A DNA stretch of 64,000 nt from Streptomyces sp. SCSIO 75703. GTDB taxonomy: Bacteria > Actinomycetota > Actinomycetes > Streptomycetales > Streptomycetaceae. The position numbers and the translations under genes are program-made. The notes under the pieces are model-generated. The model worked only from the letters and a program-made list of their open reading frames with translations. It was not told the DNA's origin and did not search any database. Within the stretch, counting starts at the first letter, position 1; every line of letters begins with the position of its first letter. Below, one piece after another: positions 35,098 through 47,341 of this stretch. The stretch lies in contig NZ_CP144555.1 of NCBI RefSeq assembly GCF_036607905.1, positions 5,642,001-5,706,000 on the forward strand. Direction: 5' to 3'.

Positions 35098-36213
35098 ATG
35101 TCGAAACTCGGCACCCTCGGCGCCCGGCTGCACCATGGGGAGATCGGCTACGACTTCGTCAGGAACCGCGTGATCTGGTACGGGCTCTCCGTCCTGATCA
35201 CCATCGCCGCGATCCTCGGCCTGTCCGTGCGCGGACTGCACATGGGCATCGAGTTCCAGGGCGGCGCGGTCTTCACCACCCCGAAGAACATGAGCGCGTC
35301 CGTCTCCCAGGCCGAGGGCTACGCGGAGGACGCCTCCGGACACGACGCGATCGTCCAGAAGCTCGGCGACGGCAGCCTGCGCATCCAGATCGCGGGCATC
35401 GACACCGGCGCCTCGGACGACATCAAGCGGGCCCTCGCCACCGACCTCAAGGTCGACGCGGAGCGGATCAACGCCGATCTGGTGGGTCCGAGCTGGGGCG
35501 AGCAGATCGCGAACAAGGCGTGGAAGGGCCTGGCGATCTTCATGGTCCTGGTGGTGATCTACCTGGCGATCGCCTTCGAATGGCGGATGGCCGTCGCCGC
35601 GTTCGTCGCCCTGGTCCACGACCTCACCATCACCACCGGCGTCTACGCCCTGGTCGGCTTCGAGGTCACCCCGGGCACCGTGATCGGCCTGCTCACCATC
35701 CTGGGCTACTCGCTCTACGACACCGTCGTCGTCTTCGACAGCCTCAAGGAGCAGACGAAGGACATCACCAGGCAGAGCCGCTGGACCTACTCCGAGATCG
35801 CCAACCGCTCGATCAACGGCACGCTGGTCCGCTCGGTCAACACCACGGTGGTGGCCCTGCTGCCGGTGGCCGGGCTGCTCTTCATCGGGGGCGGTGTCCT
35901 CGGCGCCGGTATGCTGAACGACATCTCCCTGTCGCTGTTCGTCGGCCTCGCGGCAGGCGCGTACTCCTCGATCTTCATCGCCACGCCGCTCGTCGCCGAC
36001 CTCAAGGAACGCGAGCCGCAGATGAAGTCCCTCAAGAAGCGCGTCCTCGCCAAGCGGGCGCAGGCCGCGGCCCGGGGGGAGAGCGGGGGGTCCGCCGGCG
36101 ACGGGGTGCTCGACGACGCACACCAGGGCGCGGCGGCCGCGGTCGTCGGGCCCCGCAACCAGTCCGCGGCCCGCACCCGGGGCCGCGGCGGATCCTCGGA
36201 AAGGCACCGATGA
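35098..36213 (+). CDS. secF: Protein translocase subunit SecF
   Basis: A 371-residue partner of SecD. First membrane helix at about 25-45, conserved GIEFQGGAVF near residue 50, then five helices (about 140-305) including GYSLYDTVVVFD, the SecF signature with the proton-relay Asp. The tail of about 60 residues is charged and Ala/Gly rich. ATG 35098 follows GGAGGCGTGAGC. Its stop overlaps the ATG of apt (ATGA). Confidence 0.96.
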   Translation: MSKLGTLGARLHHGEIGYDFVRNRVIWYGLSVLITIAAILGLSVRGLHMGIEFQGGAVFTTPKNMSASVSQAEGYAEDASGHDAIVQKLGDGSLRIQIAGIDTGASDDIKRALATDLKVDAERINADLVGPSWGEQIANKAWKGLAIFMVLVVIYLAIAFEWRMAVAAFVALVHDLTITTGVYALVGFEVTPGTVIGLLTILGYSLYDTVVVFDSLKEQTKDITRQSRWTYSEIANRSINGTLVRSVNTTVVALLPVAGLLFIGGGVLGAGMLNDISLSLFVGLAAGAYSSIFIATPLVADLKEREPQMKSLKKRVLAKRAQAAARGESGGSAGDGVLDDAHQGAAAAVVGPRNQSAARTRGRGGSSERHR

Positions 36214-36758
36214 CCGAGCTGACCGACATCACGGGGCTGCTGCTGAGCCGCATCCGTGACGTGCCCGACCACCCGGAGCCGGGCGTGGTGTTCAAGGACA
36301 TCACCCCGCTCCTCGCGGACCCGGTGGCCTTCGCGGCTCTCACCGACGTGCTCGCCGAGTTCGCGGCGGGCACCGGCGCCACCAAGGTGGTCGGGCTGGA
36401 GGCCCGGGGCTTCATCCTGGGCGCCCCCGTCGCCCTGCGGGCCGGCCTCGGCTTCGTCCCCGTGCGCAAGGCGGGCAAGCTCCCCGGGGCGACCCTCGGA
36501 CAGGCGTACGACCTGGAGTACGGCTCGGCCGAGATCGAGGTGCACGCCGAGGACCTCAGCCCCGACGACCGCGTCCTGGTCGTCGACGACGTCCTCGCCA
36601 CCGGCGGCACCGCCGAGGCGTCCGTCCGGCTCATCCGCCGGGCCGGAGCCCGGGTGGCGGGCCTCGCCGTGCTGATGGAGCTGGGCTTCCTCGGTGGCCG
36701 GGCCCGGCTGGAGCCCGCGCTGGCCGGTGCTCCGCTGAGGTCGCTGCTCATGGTCTGA
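36210..36758 (+). CDS. apt: Adenine phosphoribosyltransferase
   Basis: A 182-residue purine salvage enzyme making AMP from adenine and PRPP. The PRPP motif VLVVDDVLATGGTAEA is near residue 125, the hood region is PGVVFKDITPLL near 25, and GLEARGFILGAP is near 62. Coupled to secF by ATGA overlap and followed by a strong terminator, so it closes the yajC-secD-secF-apt unit. The apt-relA neighbourhood is common in actinobacteria. Confidence 0.96.
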   Translation: MTELTDITGLLLSRIRDVPDHPEPGVVFKDITPLLADPVAFAALTDVLAEFAAGTGATKVVGLEARGFILGAPVALRAGLGFVPVRKAGKLPGATLGQAYDLEYGSAEIEVHAEDLSPDDRVLVVDDVLATGGTAEASVRLIRRAGARVAGLAVLMELGFLGGRARLEPALAGAPLRSLLMV

Positions 36759-36771
36759 GCCCCCCGCGAAG

Positions 36772-36813
36772 GCCGGAGGCGGGCACCGGGGGAATCCGGT
36801 GCCCGCCTCCGGC
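36772..36813 (+). terminator. Terminator after apt
   Basis: Perfect 18-bp stem starting GCCGGAGGCGGG, loop GGGAAT, followed by GTTGT. It separates the secDF-apt unit from relA. Confidence 0.85.
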
Positions 36814-36928
36814 GTTGTGCCGAGATGAACGGTCCCCTGTGGCCTGAAGGCGATCCTGGGGCCGGGGATCGCTACCATGGGCCTTCCGGAGCCTGACCGG
36901 GGACCCGGATCGCGCACGAGGAGTCCTC

Positions 36929-39475
<2,547 letters not shown>

Positions 39476-39478
<3 letters not shown>

Positions 39479-39524
39479 GGTCTTTCGTCGGGATCACGCG
39501 GCCTGATCCAAACGAAGGACCCTA
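39476..39524. repeat. Dispersed hairpin element, copy B (overlaps relA stop)
   Basis: The inverted repeat runs from TAGGGTCTTTCGT...GGATCA to TGATCC...ACGAAGGACCCTA, so the relA stop codon TAG itself lies in the stem. The spacer between the arms is the shortest of the three copies. Confidence 0.85.
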
Positions 39525-39563
39525 GCCGCCCCGCACGGCGCGCGCGGCGCCCACACGGACGGG

Positions 39564-39596
39564 AAGGGCTCCCGCACACACCGTGCGGGAGCCCTT
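39564..39596. terminator. Bidirectional terminator between relA and the DUF349 gene
   Basis: 14-bp stem AAGGGCTCCCGCAC with its complement and loop ACACC. A-rich and T-rich ends on either side suit both converging genes. Confidence 0.85.
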
Positions 39597-39635
39597 TCGT
39601 GTGCGCGCCGGGGCGCGCGGACGGTCGGCCGCCGA

Positions 39636-40865
39636 TCAGCCGCCGAACTCCTGCAGACCCTTGAGCGCCTGGTCCAGGAGCGCCTGGCGGCCCTCCAGCT
39701 CGCGCTCCAGCTTGTCCGCCTTGGAGTTGTTTCCCTGGGCGCGCGCCTGCTCGATCTGGCCGCGCAGCTTGTCCACGGCGGCCTGGAGCTGGCCGGTCAG
39801 TCCCTCGGCCCGTGCACGGGCCTCCGGGTTGGTCCGGCGCCACTCGGCCTCCTCGGCCTGCTGGATGGCGCGCTCCACGGTGTGCATCCGGCCCTCGACC
39901 CGCGGCCGGGCGTCGCGCGGCACGTGCCCGATGGCCTCCCAGCGCTCGTTGAGCGAGCGGAACGCGGCGCGGGCCGCCTTGAGGTCGGTGACCGGCAGCA
40001 GCCGCTCGGCCTCCTCGGCCAGTTCCTCCTTCAGCTTGAGGTTCTCCGCCTGCTCGGCGTCGCGCTCGGCGAAGACCGAGCCGCGGGCGGCGAAGAAGAC
40101 GTCCTGGGCGCCGCGGAAGCGGTTCCACAGATCGTCCTCGTGCTCGCGCTGAGCGCGGCCCGCGGCCTTCCACTCGGCCATCAGGTCGCGGTAGCGCGCC
40201 GCCGTCGGACCCCAGTCCGTCGAGCCGGACAGCGCCTCGGCCTCGGAGACCAGCCGTTCCTTGATCCGGCGGGCCTCCTCGCGCTGCGCGTCGAGCTGGG
40301 CGAAGTGCTGCTTGCGCCGCTTGGAGAACGCCGAGCGCGCGTGCGAGAAGCGGTGCCACAGCTCGTCGTCGGACTTGCGGTCCAGCCGGGGCAGCCCCTT
40401 CCAGGTGTCCACCAGCGCCCGCAGCCGTTCGCCGGCCGCCCGCCACTGGTCGGAACGGGCCAGCTCCTCGGCCTCCGTGACCAGGGCCTCCTTGGCGGCG
40501 CGCGCCTCGTCGGACTGCCGGGCCCGCTGGACCCGGCGCTCCTCGCGGCGCTGTTCCACCAGCTCGACGAGCCGGTCCAGGCGGGCCCGGAGGGCTTCCA
40601 GGTCGCCGACCGCGTGGTGCGCGTCGACCTGCTCGCGCAGGTGCTCCACGGCGGCCAGGGCGTCCTTCGCCGAGAGGTCGGTGGTCTTCACGCGCTTCTC
40701 GAGGAGGCCGATCTCGACCACCAGGCCCTCGTACTTGCGTTCGAAGTAGGCCAGCGCCTCCTCCGGGGAGCCCGCCTGCCAGGAACCGACGACCTTCTCG
40801 CCGTCGGCCGTACGCACGTACACGGTCCCCGTCTCGTCGACGCGGCCCCACGGGTCGCTGCTCAC
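39636..40865 (-). CDS. DUF349 coiled-coil protein
   Basis: A 409-residue, highly charged helical protein. Three or more DUF349 repeats are visible from W-x-R-F patterns spaced about 75 residues apart (DELWHRFSHARSAFSKRR, DDLWNRFRGAQDVFFAARG, and the FRSLNERWEAIGHVP segment). The N-terminal 75 residues form a small separate domain (GRVDETGTVYVRTADGEKVV). Function is not established; family members are thought to bind nucleic acids or act with (p)ppGpp-related genes, and here it faces relA tail to tail. GTG 40865 is preceded by GGAGGC. Confidence 0.88.
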   Translation of the reverse strand: MSSDPWGRVDETGTVYVRTADGEKVVGSWQAGSPEEALAYFERKYEGLVVEIGLLEKRVKTTDLSAKDALAAVEHLREQVDAHHAVGDLEALRARLDRLVELVEQRREERRVQRARQSDEARAAKEALVTEAEELARSDQWRAAGERLRALVDTWKGLPRLDRKSDDELWHRFSHARSAFSKRRKQHFAQLDAQREEARRIKERLVSEAEALSGSTDWGPTAARYRDLMAEWKAAGRAQREHEDDLWNRFRGAQDVFFAARGSVFAERDAEQAENLKLKEELAEEAERLLPVTDLKAARAAFRSLNERWEAIGHVPRDARPRVEGRMHTVERAIQQAEEAEWRRTNPEARARAEGLTGQLQAAVDKLRGQIEQARAQGNNSKADKLERELEGRQALLDQALKGLQEFGG

Positions 40866-41000
40866 AGCGCCTCCTCCACATGATGCCTGCGGGGGGATTC
40901 GCTTCCCCCGGGCATCGTCCACAGTTTCGTCACGGCCAACATAGGCGACCGGCGGGGGGCCTGTCCGCATCCCGCGCGACCGAAATTTCGCAGATGGGGA

Positions 41001-41819
41001 TCAGGATTTCGTGACCGTCGCCTTGTCGATCACGACCGTCGCGTTCGGTGCCCCGTCGCCCGCCCCGGTGTTCTCGCCGGCGTCGGAGATCTTCTTGAGC
41101 ACCTTCATGCCCGCCTCCGAGACGGTGCCGAACGGCGTGTAGCTCGGGGGCAGCGGGCTGTCCTGGTAGACCAGGAAGAACTGGCTGCCGCCGGAGCCGG
41201 GCTGGCCGGTGTTGGCCATCGCCACCGTGCCCGCCGGGTACACGTCGCCCTTCAGGCTCTCGTCCTTCAGGTTCTCGTCCGGGATGGTGTACCCGGGGCC
41301 GCCGTTGCCCTGGCCCGTCGGGTCGCCGCACTGGAGCACGTAGATGCCGCCGGTGGTGAGGCGGTGGCAGGGCGTGTGGTCGAAGTAGCCCTTCGACGCC
41401 AGGAAGTCGAAGGAGTTGACCGTGTGCGGGGCCGCCGACGCCTTCAGCGCGATGTCCACGTCACCGCAGGTCGTCGCCAGCCTCATGGTGTACGAGGCCG
41501 ACTTGTCGATGGTCAGCTCCGGTTCCTTGTCCCAGGTCTTCGTCGCCGGCTCGCCGGGGGCCGGCTTCGCGCACGGGTCGGGCGCCTTGCTGGTCTCGGC
41601 GGGGCTCGGCGTGACCTCGGCGCCCGCGGTGGTCTTGTCGTCGTCCTTGAGGGCCCCGGTGGCGTACAGCGCCGCACTGCCGATCAGCACCACGCCCAGC
41701 ACCGACGCGATCGCGGCGTTGCGCGCCCGCGACTTGCGCCGGGCGGAGGTCCGCCGCTGCTGCTGCCGCAAGAACTTCTCCCGGGCGAGCTGACGCCGCC
41801 GCTGCTCCTGGCTGACCAC
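41001..41819 (-). CDS. Membrane-anchored cyclophilin-type peptidyl-prolyl isomerase
   Basis: A 272-residue protein. A basic N-terminus is followed by one membrane helix (about residues 34-56, AAIASVLGVVLIGSAALYATG), a Thr/Pro/Lys linker and a cyclophilin domain (about 105-270) on the outside. The catalytic Arg is kept in PCHRLTTGGIYVLQCGDPTGQG, where the usual Phe and Gly are replaced by Cys, giving two nearby cysteines. GTG 41819 is preceded by GAGGGAGAG. It should help fold exported proteins. Confidence 0.9.
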   Translation of the reverse strand: MVSQEQRRRQLAREKFLRQQQRRTSARRKSRARNAAIASVLGVVLIGSAALYATGALKDDDKTTAGAEVTPSPAETSKAPDPCAKPAPGEPATKTWDKEPELTIDKSASYTMRLATTCGDVDIALKASAAPHTVNSFDFLASKGYFDHTPCHRLTTGGIYVLQCGDPTGQGNGGPGYTIPDENLKDESLKGDVYPAGTVAMANTGQPGSGGSQFFLVYQDSPLPPSYTPFGTVSEAGMKVLKKISDAGENTGAGDGAPNATVVIDKATVTKS

Positions 41820-42003
41820 CGGGTTCTCTCCCTCATGACTCGTCGAGTGCCGGCCGCTCCGCCTGCGCGCGACGCGCCGACCGCCTGCGTGTAGGCCCGT
41901 ACCGTATATGGGTTCGCTGAGGAAACGGCACCGCCGGTAGGCTCTGACCACGGGCGAGGGCCGCCCGCAAGCCACCCGTACCGACCTCGAACGAAGGACG
42001 AAC

Positions 42004-42711
42004 GTGCTCATTGCCGGGTTCCCCGCCGGGGCCTGGGGGACGAACTGTTACGTCGTCGCCCCCGCCGCCGGTGAGGAGTGCGTGATCATCGACCCCGGCC
42101 ACCAGGCCGCCCCCGGCGTCGAGGAGGCACTCGCCAAGCACCGGCTGAAGCCCGTCGCCGTCGTCCTCACCCACGGCCACATCGACCACGTGGCCTCGGT
42201 CGTCCCGGTCTGCGGCGCACACGGCGTACCCGCCTGGATCCACCCCGCGGACCGGTACATGATGAGCGACCCCGAGAAGGGGATCGGCCGGTCCATCGGC
42301 ATGCCGCTGATGGGGGAGCTGACCGTCGGCGAGCCGGACGACGTCCGGGAGATGACCGACGGCACCCGGCTGGAACTGGCCGGTCTGGAGCTGACGGTCG
42401 CCCACGCGCCGGGCCATACCAAGGGGTCGGTGACCTTCGGCCTGCCCGAGGCGGCGGACGTCCCGCCGGTCTTCTTCTCGGGCGACCTGCTGTTCGCCGG
42501 CTCCATCGGACGCACCGACCTGCCCGGTGGTGACATGGCCGAGATGCTCGACTCGCTGGCCCGCGTGTGCCTGCCGCTCGACGACTCGACCGTGGTGCTG
42601 TCCGGCCACGGGCCCCAGACGACCATCGGCCGCGAACGCGCCACCAACCCGTACCTGCGGCAGGTGGCCGACGGCCAGGGAGCCCCCGGGGCTCCCCGAC
42701 GAGGAATGTGA
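42004..42711 (+). CDS. Metallo-beta-lactamase fold hydrolase, glyoxalase II-like
   Basis: A 235-residue MBL-fold enzyme. The metal motif THGHIDH (HxHxDH) is near residue 58; further ligands are in [12 protein letters not shown] near 136, [15 protein letters not shown] near 160 and LSGHGPQT near 200. The early GTNCYVV and VIIDPGHQA are typical of the hydroxyacylglutathione hydrolase branch. Streptomycetes use mycothiol rather than glutathione, so the substrate may be a mycothiol thioester (inference). GTG 42004 follows GAAGGACGAAC. hisS starts 13 bp after the stop. Confidence 0.9.
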   Translation: MLIAGFPAGAWGTNCYVVAPAAGEECVIIDPGHQAAPGVEEALAKHRLKPVAVVLTHGHIDHVASVVPVCGAHGVPAWIHPADRYMMSDPEKGIGRSIGMPLMGELTVGEPDDVREMTDGTRLELAGLELTVAHAPGHTKGSVTFGLPEAADVPPVFFSGDLLFAGSIGRTDLPGGDMAEMLDSLARVCLPLDDSTVVLSGHGPQTTIGRERATNPYLRQVADGQGAPGAPRRGM

Positions 42712-42724
42712 CGAGAGACCTTCC

Positions 42725-43987
42725 GTGAGCACCTTCAAGGCCCCCAAGGGCACGTACGACCTGCTTCCCCCCGACTCCGCCACCTATCTGGCGGTCCGGG
42801 AGGCGTTCTCCGCCCCGCTGCGCGACTCCGGCTACGGCTACGTCGAGACGCCCGGCTTCGAGAACGTCGAGTTGTTCGCCCGCGGCGTCGGCGAGTCCAC
42901 CGACATCGTGACGAAGGAGATGTACGCCTTCGAGACCAAGGGCGGCGACCGGCTGGCGCTGCGCCCCGAGGGCACCGCCTCCGTCCTGCGCGCCGCGCTG
43001 GAGGCCAACCTGCACAAGCAGGGCAACCTGCCGGTCAAGCTCTGGTACTCGGGCTCGTACTACCGCTACGAGCGCCCGCAGAAGGGCCGCTACCGGCACT
43101 TCTCCCAGGTCGGCGCCGAGGCGATCGGCGCCGAGGACCCGGCGCTCGACGCCGAGCTGATCATCCTCGCGGACCAGGCGTACCGCTCCCTGGGCCTGAG
43201 GAACTTCCGCGTCCTGCTCAACAGCCTCGGCGACCGGGAGTGCCGCCCCGTCTACCGCGCGGCCCTCCAGGACTTCCTGCGCGGGCTCGACCTGGACGAG
43301 GACACCCTGCGCCGCGCCGACATCAACCCGCTGCGCGTCCTCGACGACAAGCGCCCGCAGGTGCAGGAGCAGCTCTCCGGGGCGCCGCTGCTGCGCGACT
43401 ACCTGTGCGACGCCTGCAAGGCGTACCACGAGGAGGTCCGCGAACTGGTCACCGCGGCCGGCGTGGTCTTCGAGGACGACCCGCGGCTCGTGCGCGGCCT
43501 CGACTACTACACGCGCACCACCTTCGAGTTCGTCCACGACGGGCTGGGCTCCCAGTCGGCGGTGGGCGGCGGCGGCCGCTACGACGGCCTCTCCGAGATG
43601 ATCGGCGGCCCCGCCCTGCCCTCGGTGGGCTGGGCCCTCGGCGTCGACCGCACCGTCCTCGCCCTCCAGGCGGAGGGCATCGAGCCGGACCTGCCCGCCA
43701 CGACCTCCGTCTTCGCGGTCCCGCTCGGCGAGGAGGCCCGCCGGGTGCTCTTCGCCAAGGTCACCGAGTTGCGCAAGAACGGCGTCGCCGCCGACTTCGC
43801 CTACGGGGGCAAGGGGCTCAAGGCCGCCATGAAGGCCGCCAACCGCTCCGGCGCCCGCTACACGCTGGTGCTCGGCGAACGCGACCTGGCCGAGGGCGTC
43901 GTCCAGCTCAAGGACATGGAGTCCGGCGAGCAGACCCCGATCGGCGTCAACGAGGTCGTGGCCGAGCTGGAGTCCCGGCTCGCCTAG
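42725..43987 (+). CDS. hisS: Histidyl-tRNA synthetase
   Basis: A 420-residue class II synthetase. Motif 1 region near residue 40, motif 2 [14 protein letters not shown] near 118, the histidine-specific [13 protein letters not shown] near 259, motif 3 [11 protein letters not shown] near 305, and the anticodon-binding domain after about 325. GTG at 42725. Probably co-transcribed with the MBL hydrolase upstream, as is common for this pair. The TAG stop begins dispersed hairpin copy C. Confidence 0.97.
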   Translation: MSTFKAPKGTYDLLPPDSATYLAVREAFSAPLRDSGYGYVETPGFENVELFARGVGESTDIVTKEMYAFETKGGDRLALRPEGTASVLRAALEANLHKQGNLPVKLWYSGSYYRYERPQKGRYRHFSQVGAEAIGAEDPALDAELIILADQAYRSLGLRNFRVLLNSLGDRECRPVYRAALQDFLRGLDLDEDTLRRADINPLRVLDDKRPQVQEQLSGAPLLRDYLCDACKAYHEEVRELVTAAGVVFEDDPRLVRGLDYYTRTTFEFVHDGLGSQSAVGGGGRYDGLSEMIGGPALPSVGWALGVDRTVLALQAEGIEPDLPATTSVFAVPLGEEARRVLFAKVTELRKNGVAADFAYGGKGLKAAMKAANRSGARYTLVLGERDLAEGVVQLKDMESGEQTPIGVNEVVAELESRLA

Positions 43988-44045
43988 GACTTTCGTCGGG
44001 ATCAGGCCGGACCCCGCGAGCCCGGCGTGATCCCAACGAGAGGCC
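43985..44045. repeat. Dispersed hairpin element, copy C (overlaps hisS stop)
   Basis: Arms CTTTCGTCGGGATCA and TGATCCCAACGAGAG with a G/C-rich spacer. Pairing needs a few wobble positions, so it is the most degraded of the three copies. It begins at the hisS TAG. Confidence 0.8.
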
Positions 44046-44075
44046 CTGGGTGTGCTGTCCGGACAGCACACCCAG
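44046..44075. terminator. Perfect 30-bp palindrome after hisS
   Basis: CTGGGTGTGCTGTCC joined directly to its exact complement, placed next to repeat copy C. It probably gives a second terminator hairpin with the central TCCGGA as loop. The rest of the gap to 44266 has no gene; CACAAT near 44213 is a possible -10 element. Confidence 0.75.
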
Positions 44076-44266
44076 CCCGTCGTCCCTCCCGGGGGCGCCC
44101 GCGTTCGCGCGCGTGTGCCCCCGGCGAACGGTTGTCGGCCGGATTCCGACTCCCCAGGGCGATCACCGGTGCGTTCTTATGTTCATCGAACAGTGGTCGC
44201 GGACGCCCATGCGGCACAATGGCCCTGCCCGAAGCAGGTCTCCTCTCCAGTGACGGAATCGGCGTG

Positions 44267-44932
44267 ATGAGCAAGACGACAGTGAGGGACGTCTCCACCG
44301 ACCGGGAGCCGGACGCGCCGGAGCCGGACACCGCCGCCCCGCGCACCGAGGGCGGCAGCCGCGCCTTCGCCCTGCTGCTGGTGCTGACGGGCGCGGCCGG
44401 GGTGCTCGCCGCGTGGGTCATCACCCTGGACAAGTTCAAGCTGCTGGAAGCCAAGGTCGCCGGCACCACCTACACCCCGGGGTGCAGCCTCAACCCGGTC
44501 GTCTCCTGCGGCAGCGTCATGGAGAGCGACCAGGCCACCGTCTTCGGCTTCCCCAACCCGATGCTGGGCCTGGTCGCCTACGGCATGGTGGTCTGCGTCG
44601 GCATGAGCCTGCTCGCCGGCGCGCGCTTCCCGCGCTGGTTCTACCTCACCTTCAACGCCGGCTGCCTCTTCGGCGTCGGCTTCGTGAGCTGGCTGCAGTT
44701 CGAGTCCCTGTACCGGATCAACTCGCTCTGCCTGTGGTGCTGCCTGGCCTGGGTCGCCACCATCCTGATGTTCTGGTACCTGACCTCCTTCAACGTCCGC
44801 AAGGGCTTCCTGCCCGCCCCGGCCGCCGTCCGCGGCTTCCTGGGCGAGTTCACCTGGGTGCTCCCGGTGCTGCACGTCGGCATCGTCGGCATGATGATCC
44901 TCACCCGCTGGTGGGACTTCTGGACCGCCTGA
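44267..44932 (+). CDS. Vitamin K epoxide reductase (VKOR) family protein
   Basis: A 221-residue membrane protein. After a charged N-terminus of about 35 residues there are five hydrophobic helices. The loop cysteines are in CSLNPVVSCGSVM near residue 70, and the quinone-site CxxC is in LCLWCCLAWV near 154. VKOR proteins re-oxidise DsbA-like partners in actinobacteria and so drive disulfide formation outside the cytoplasm. No thioredoxin domain is fused and no exported DsbA lies nearby. Start could also be the GTG at 44264. Confidence 0.9.
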   Translation: MSKTTVRDVSTDREPDAPEPDTAAPRTEGGSRAFALLLVLTGAAGVLAAWVITLDKFKLLEAKVAGTTYTPGCSLNPVVSCGSVMESDQATVFGFPNPMLGLVAYGMVVCVGMSLLAGARFPRWFYLTFNAGCLFGVGFVSWLQFESLYRINSLCLWCCLAWVATILMFWYLTSFNVRKGFLPAPAAVRGFLGEFTWVLPVLHVGIVGMMILTRWWDFWTA

Positions 44933-44963
44933 CCGGGCCCGTCGCGCTGTCGGTGCGGTGAAC

Positions 44964-44969
44964 TAGGGT
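44964..44969 (+). promoter_or_regulatory. -10 element 7 nt from start codon (leaderless promoter)
   Basis: TAGGGT ends 7 nt before the GTG at 44977. No ribosome binding site is visible. Confidence 0.55.
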
Positions 44970-44976
44970 TTCGGAC

Positions 44977-46332
44977 GTGGAGCCCGACCTGTTCACCGCC
45001 GCAGCAGAAGAACGCCAGGAGAAGGACCCGGCCGGCAGCCCGCTCGCCGTCCGGATGCGTCCGCGCACCCTCGACGAGGTGGTGGGCCAGCAGCACCTGC
45101 TCAAGCCCGGCTCGCCGCTGCGCCGGCTGGTCGGCGAAGGCGCCGCCGGCCCGGCCGGCCCCTCCTCGGTGATCCTGTGGGGCCCGCCCGGCACCGGCAA
45201 GACCACCCTGGCGTACGTCGTCTCCAAGGCCACCAACAAGCGCTTCGTCGAACTGTCGGCGATCACCGCGGGCGTCAAGGAGGTCCGCACGGTCATCGAC
45301 GGCGCCCGCCGCGCCGTCGGCGGGTACGGCAAGGAGACCGTCCTCTTCCTCGACGAGATCCACCGCTTCAGCAAGGCCCAGCAGGACTCCCTCCTCCCGG
45401 CCGTGGAGAACCGCTGGGTCACGCTCATCGCCGCCACCACCGAGAACCCCTACTTCTCGGTGATCTCCCCGCTGCTCTCCCGCTCCCTCCTGCTCACCCT
45501 CGAACCGCTCACCGACGACGACCTGCGCGGACTCATGCGCCGCGCCCTCACCGCCGAGCGCGGACTGGGCGGCGCCGTCACCCTGCCCGAGGACACCGAG
45601 GCGCACCTGCTGCGCATCGCCGGGGGCGACGCCCGCCGGGCCCTGACCGCGCTGGAGGCCGCCGCCGGAGCCGCGCTGGACAAGGGCGAGGCCGAGATCG
45701 CCCTGACCACGCTGGAGGAGACCGTCGACCGGGTCGCGGTGGCCTACGACCGCGACGGCGACCAGCACTACGACGTCGCCAGCGCCCTGATCAAGTCCAT
45801 CCGGGGCTCCGACGTGGACGCCGCCCTGCACTACCTGGCGCGGATGATCGAGGCCGGCGAGGACCCCCGCTTCATCGCCCGGCGCCTGATGATCTCCGCC
45901 AGCGAGGACATCGGCCTCGCCGACCCGAACGCCCTGCAGATCGCGGTCGCCGCCGCCCAGGCCGTCGCCCTGATCGGCTTCCCCGAGGCCGCCCTCACGC
46001 TCAGCCACGCCACCATCGCCCTGGCCCTCGCCCCCAAGTCCAACTCCGCGACCACCGCCATCGGCGCCGCCCTGGAGGACGTCCGCAAGGGCCTCGCCGG
46101 CCCCGTCCCCGCCCACCTGCGCGACAGCCACTACCAGGGCGCGGGCAAGCTGGGCCACGGCCAGGGGTACGTGTACCCGCACGACCTGCCCGAGGGCATC
46201 GCCGCCCAGCAGTACGCGCCGGACGCCCTGAAGGACCGCTCCTACTACACGCCGACCCGGCACGGCGCCGAGGCGCGGTACGCGGACGCGGTGGAGTGGA
46301 CCCGTACGCACCTCGGCCGCAGGCGGTCCTGA
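44977..46332 (+). CDS. rarA: Replication-associated recombination ATPase RarA (MgsA)
   Basis: A 451-residue AAA+ protein. [15 protein letters not shown] near residue 25, Walker [15 protein letters not shown] near 65, Walker [16 protein letters not shown] near 122, then [23 protein letters not shown] and a long helical C-terminal tetramerisation region ([18 protein letters not shown] near 270). It acts at stalled replication forks. It stands before rpsD with a 351-bp gap. Confidence 0.94.
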   Translation: MEPDLFTAAAEERQEKDPAGSPLAVRMRPRTLDEVVGQQHLLKPGSPLRRLVGEGAAGPAGPSSVILWGPPGTGKTTLAYVVSKATNKRFVELSAITAGVKEVRTVIDGARRAVGGYGKETVLFLDEIHRFSKAQQDSLLPAVENRWVTLIAATTENPYFSVISPLLSRSLLLTLEPLTDDDLRGLMRRALTAERGLGGAVTLPEDTEAHLLRIAGGDARRALTALEAAAGAALDKGEAEIALTTLEETVDRVAVAYDRDGDQHYDVASALIKSIRGSDVDAALHYLARMIEAGEDPRFIARRLMISASEDIGLADPNALQIAVAAAQAVALIGFPEAALTLSHATIALALAPKSNSATTAIGAALEDVRKGLAGPVPAHLRDSHYQGAGKLGHGQGYVYPHDLPEGIAAQQYAPDALKDRSYYTPTRHGAEARYADAVEWTRTHLGRRRS

Positions 46333-46683
46333 GCACCCGGCGCCACCCTGTAGAATCCTGCGGAGTGCTGCGTCCCGTGTCCGGCCTCCGTCGAGGAGCC
46401 GGCACCACCAGAACGGGACATCCAGCCGGAGAACCGCCTCCCCAGGGCGGCGGGGATCCAGGAGCGTCGCGCACCGGCGAACGGTGTCGCGGGCCGCCCA
46501 CCACCACCCGGGATCCCGGGACCGGTCGGTGGGCCACTCGCGTGCTGCACGTATGTGCCCAGATCAGGGGAGCGGCTGCCCGGCAGGCCCGATGAGGCCC
46601 GCGGGGTTTCCCCCGGCTGCGGATGCGACCTCCCTTAACCCTGGTGAAGCCGTATTCACACAGAGACACGAGGTGTTCGGTTC
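46333..46683 (+). promoter_or_regulatory. rpsD promoter region and long 5' leader
   Basis: TAGAAT at 46351-46356 is a good -10 element, though no clear -35 is present. It would give an rpsD leader of about 320 nt. The leader has a hairpin at about 46381-46402 (CCGGCCTCC and GAGGAGCCGG) and further GC-rich inverted segments. S4 is an autoregulator in several bacteria, so a feedback-binding leader is possible but not shown. No ORF here is convincing. Confidence 0.5.
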
Positions 46684-47298
46684 ATGGCGAACCAGTCCCG
46701 CCCCAAGGTCAAGAAGTCGCGTGCCCTCGGCATCGCGCTGACCCCGAAGGCCGTCAAGTACTTCGAGGCCCGCCCCTACCCGCCGGGCGAGCACGGCCGC
46801 GGCCGCAAGCAGAACTCGGACTACAAGGTTCGTCTGCTCGAGAAGCAGCGTCTGCGCGCGCAGTACGACATCAGCGAGCGCCAGCTCGTCCGCGCCTACG
46901 AGCGCGCCGCCAAGACCACCATGAAGACCGGTGAGGCCCTGCTCATCGAGCTGGAGCGCCGCCTCGACGCGCTGGTCCTGCGTTCGGGCATCGCCCGCAC
47001 GATCTACCAGGCCCGCCAGATGGTCGTCCACGGCCACATCCAGGTCAACGGCCAGAAGGTCGACAAGCCGTCCTTCCGCGTCCGCCCGGACGACGTCGTG
47101 CAGGTCCGCGAGCGCAGCAAGGACAAGACGCTCTTCACCATCGCCCGCGAGGGCGGCTTCGCCCCCGAGGGCGAGACCCCGCGTTACCTCCAGGTGAACC
47201 TGAAGGCCCTGGCCTTCCGCCTGGACCGGGACCCCAACCGCAAGGAGATCCCGGTCATCTGCGACGAGCAGCTCGTCGTCGAGTACTACGCCCGCTGA
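46684..47298 (+). CDS. rpsD: 30S ribosomal protein S4 (zinc-free type)
   Basis: A 204-residue S4 that begins assembly of the 30S body. The S4 RNA-binding domain is at about 93-155 ([20 protein letters not shown]). The N-terminal CxxC-type zinc knuckle is absent: the region reads [20 protein letters not shown], so this is the C-minus form. It stands alone, away from the alpha operon of ribosomal proteins. ATG 46684 follows GAGGTG at about 8-13 nt. The sequence is complete and ends VVEYYAR. Confidence 0.97.
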   Translation: MANQSRPKVKKSRALGIALTPKAVKYFEARPYPPGEHGRGRKQNSDYKVRLLEKQRLRAQYDISERQLVRAYERAAKTTMKTGEALLIELERRLDALVLRSGIARTIYQARQMVVHGHIQVNGQKVDKPSFRVRPDDVVQVRERSKDKTLFTIAREGGFAPEGETPRYLQVNLKALAFRLDRDPNRKEIPVICDEQLVVEYYAR

Positions 47299-47341
47299 TC
47301 CGGCCGGACTCCGCCCCGCGGACCCGGCACCGGCAGGTGCC

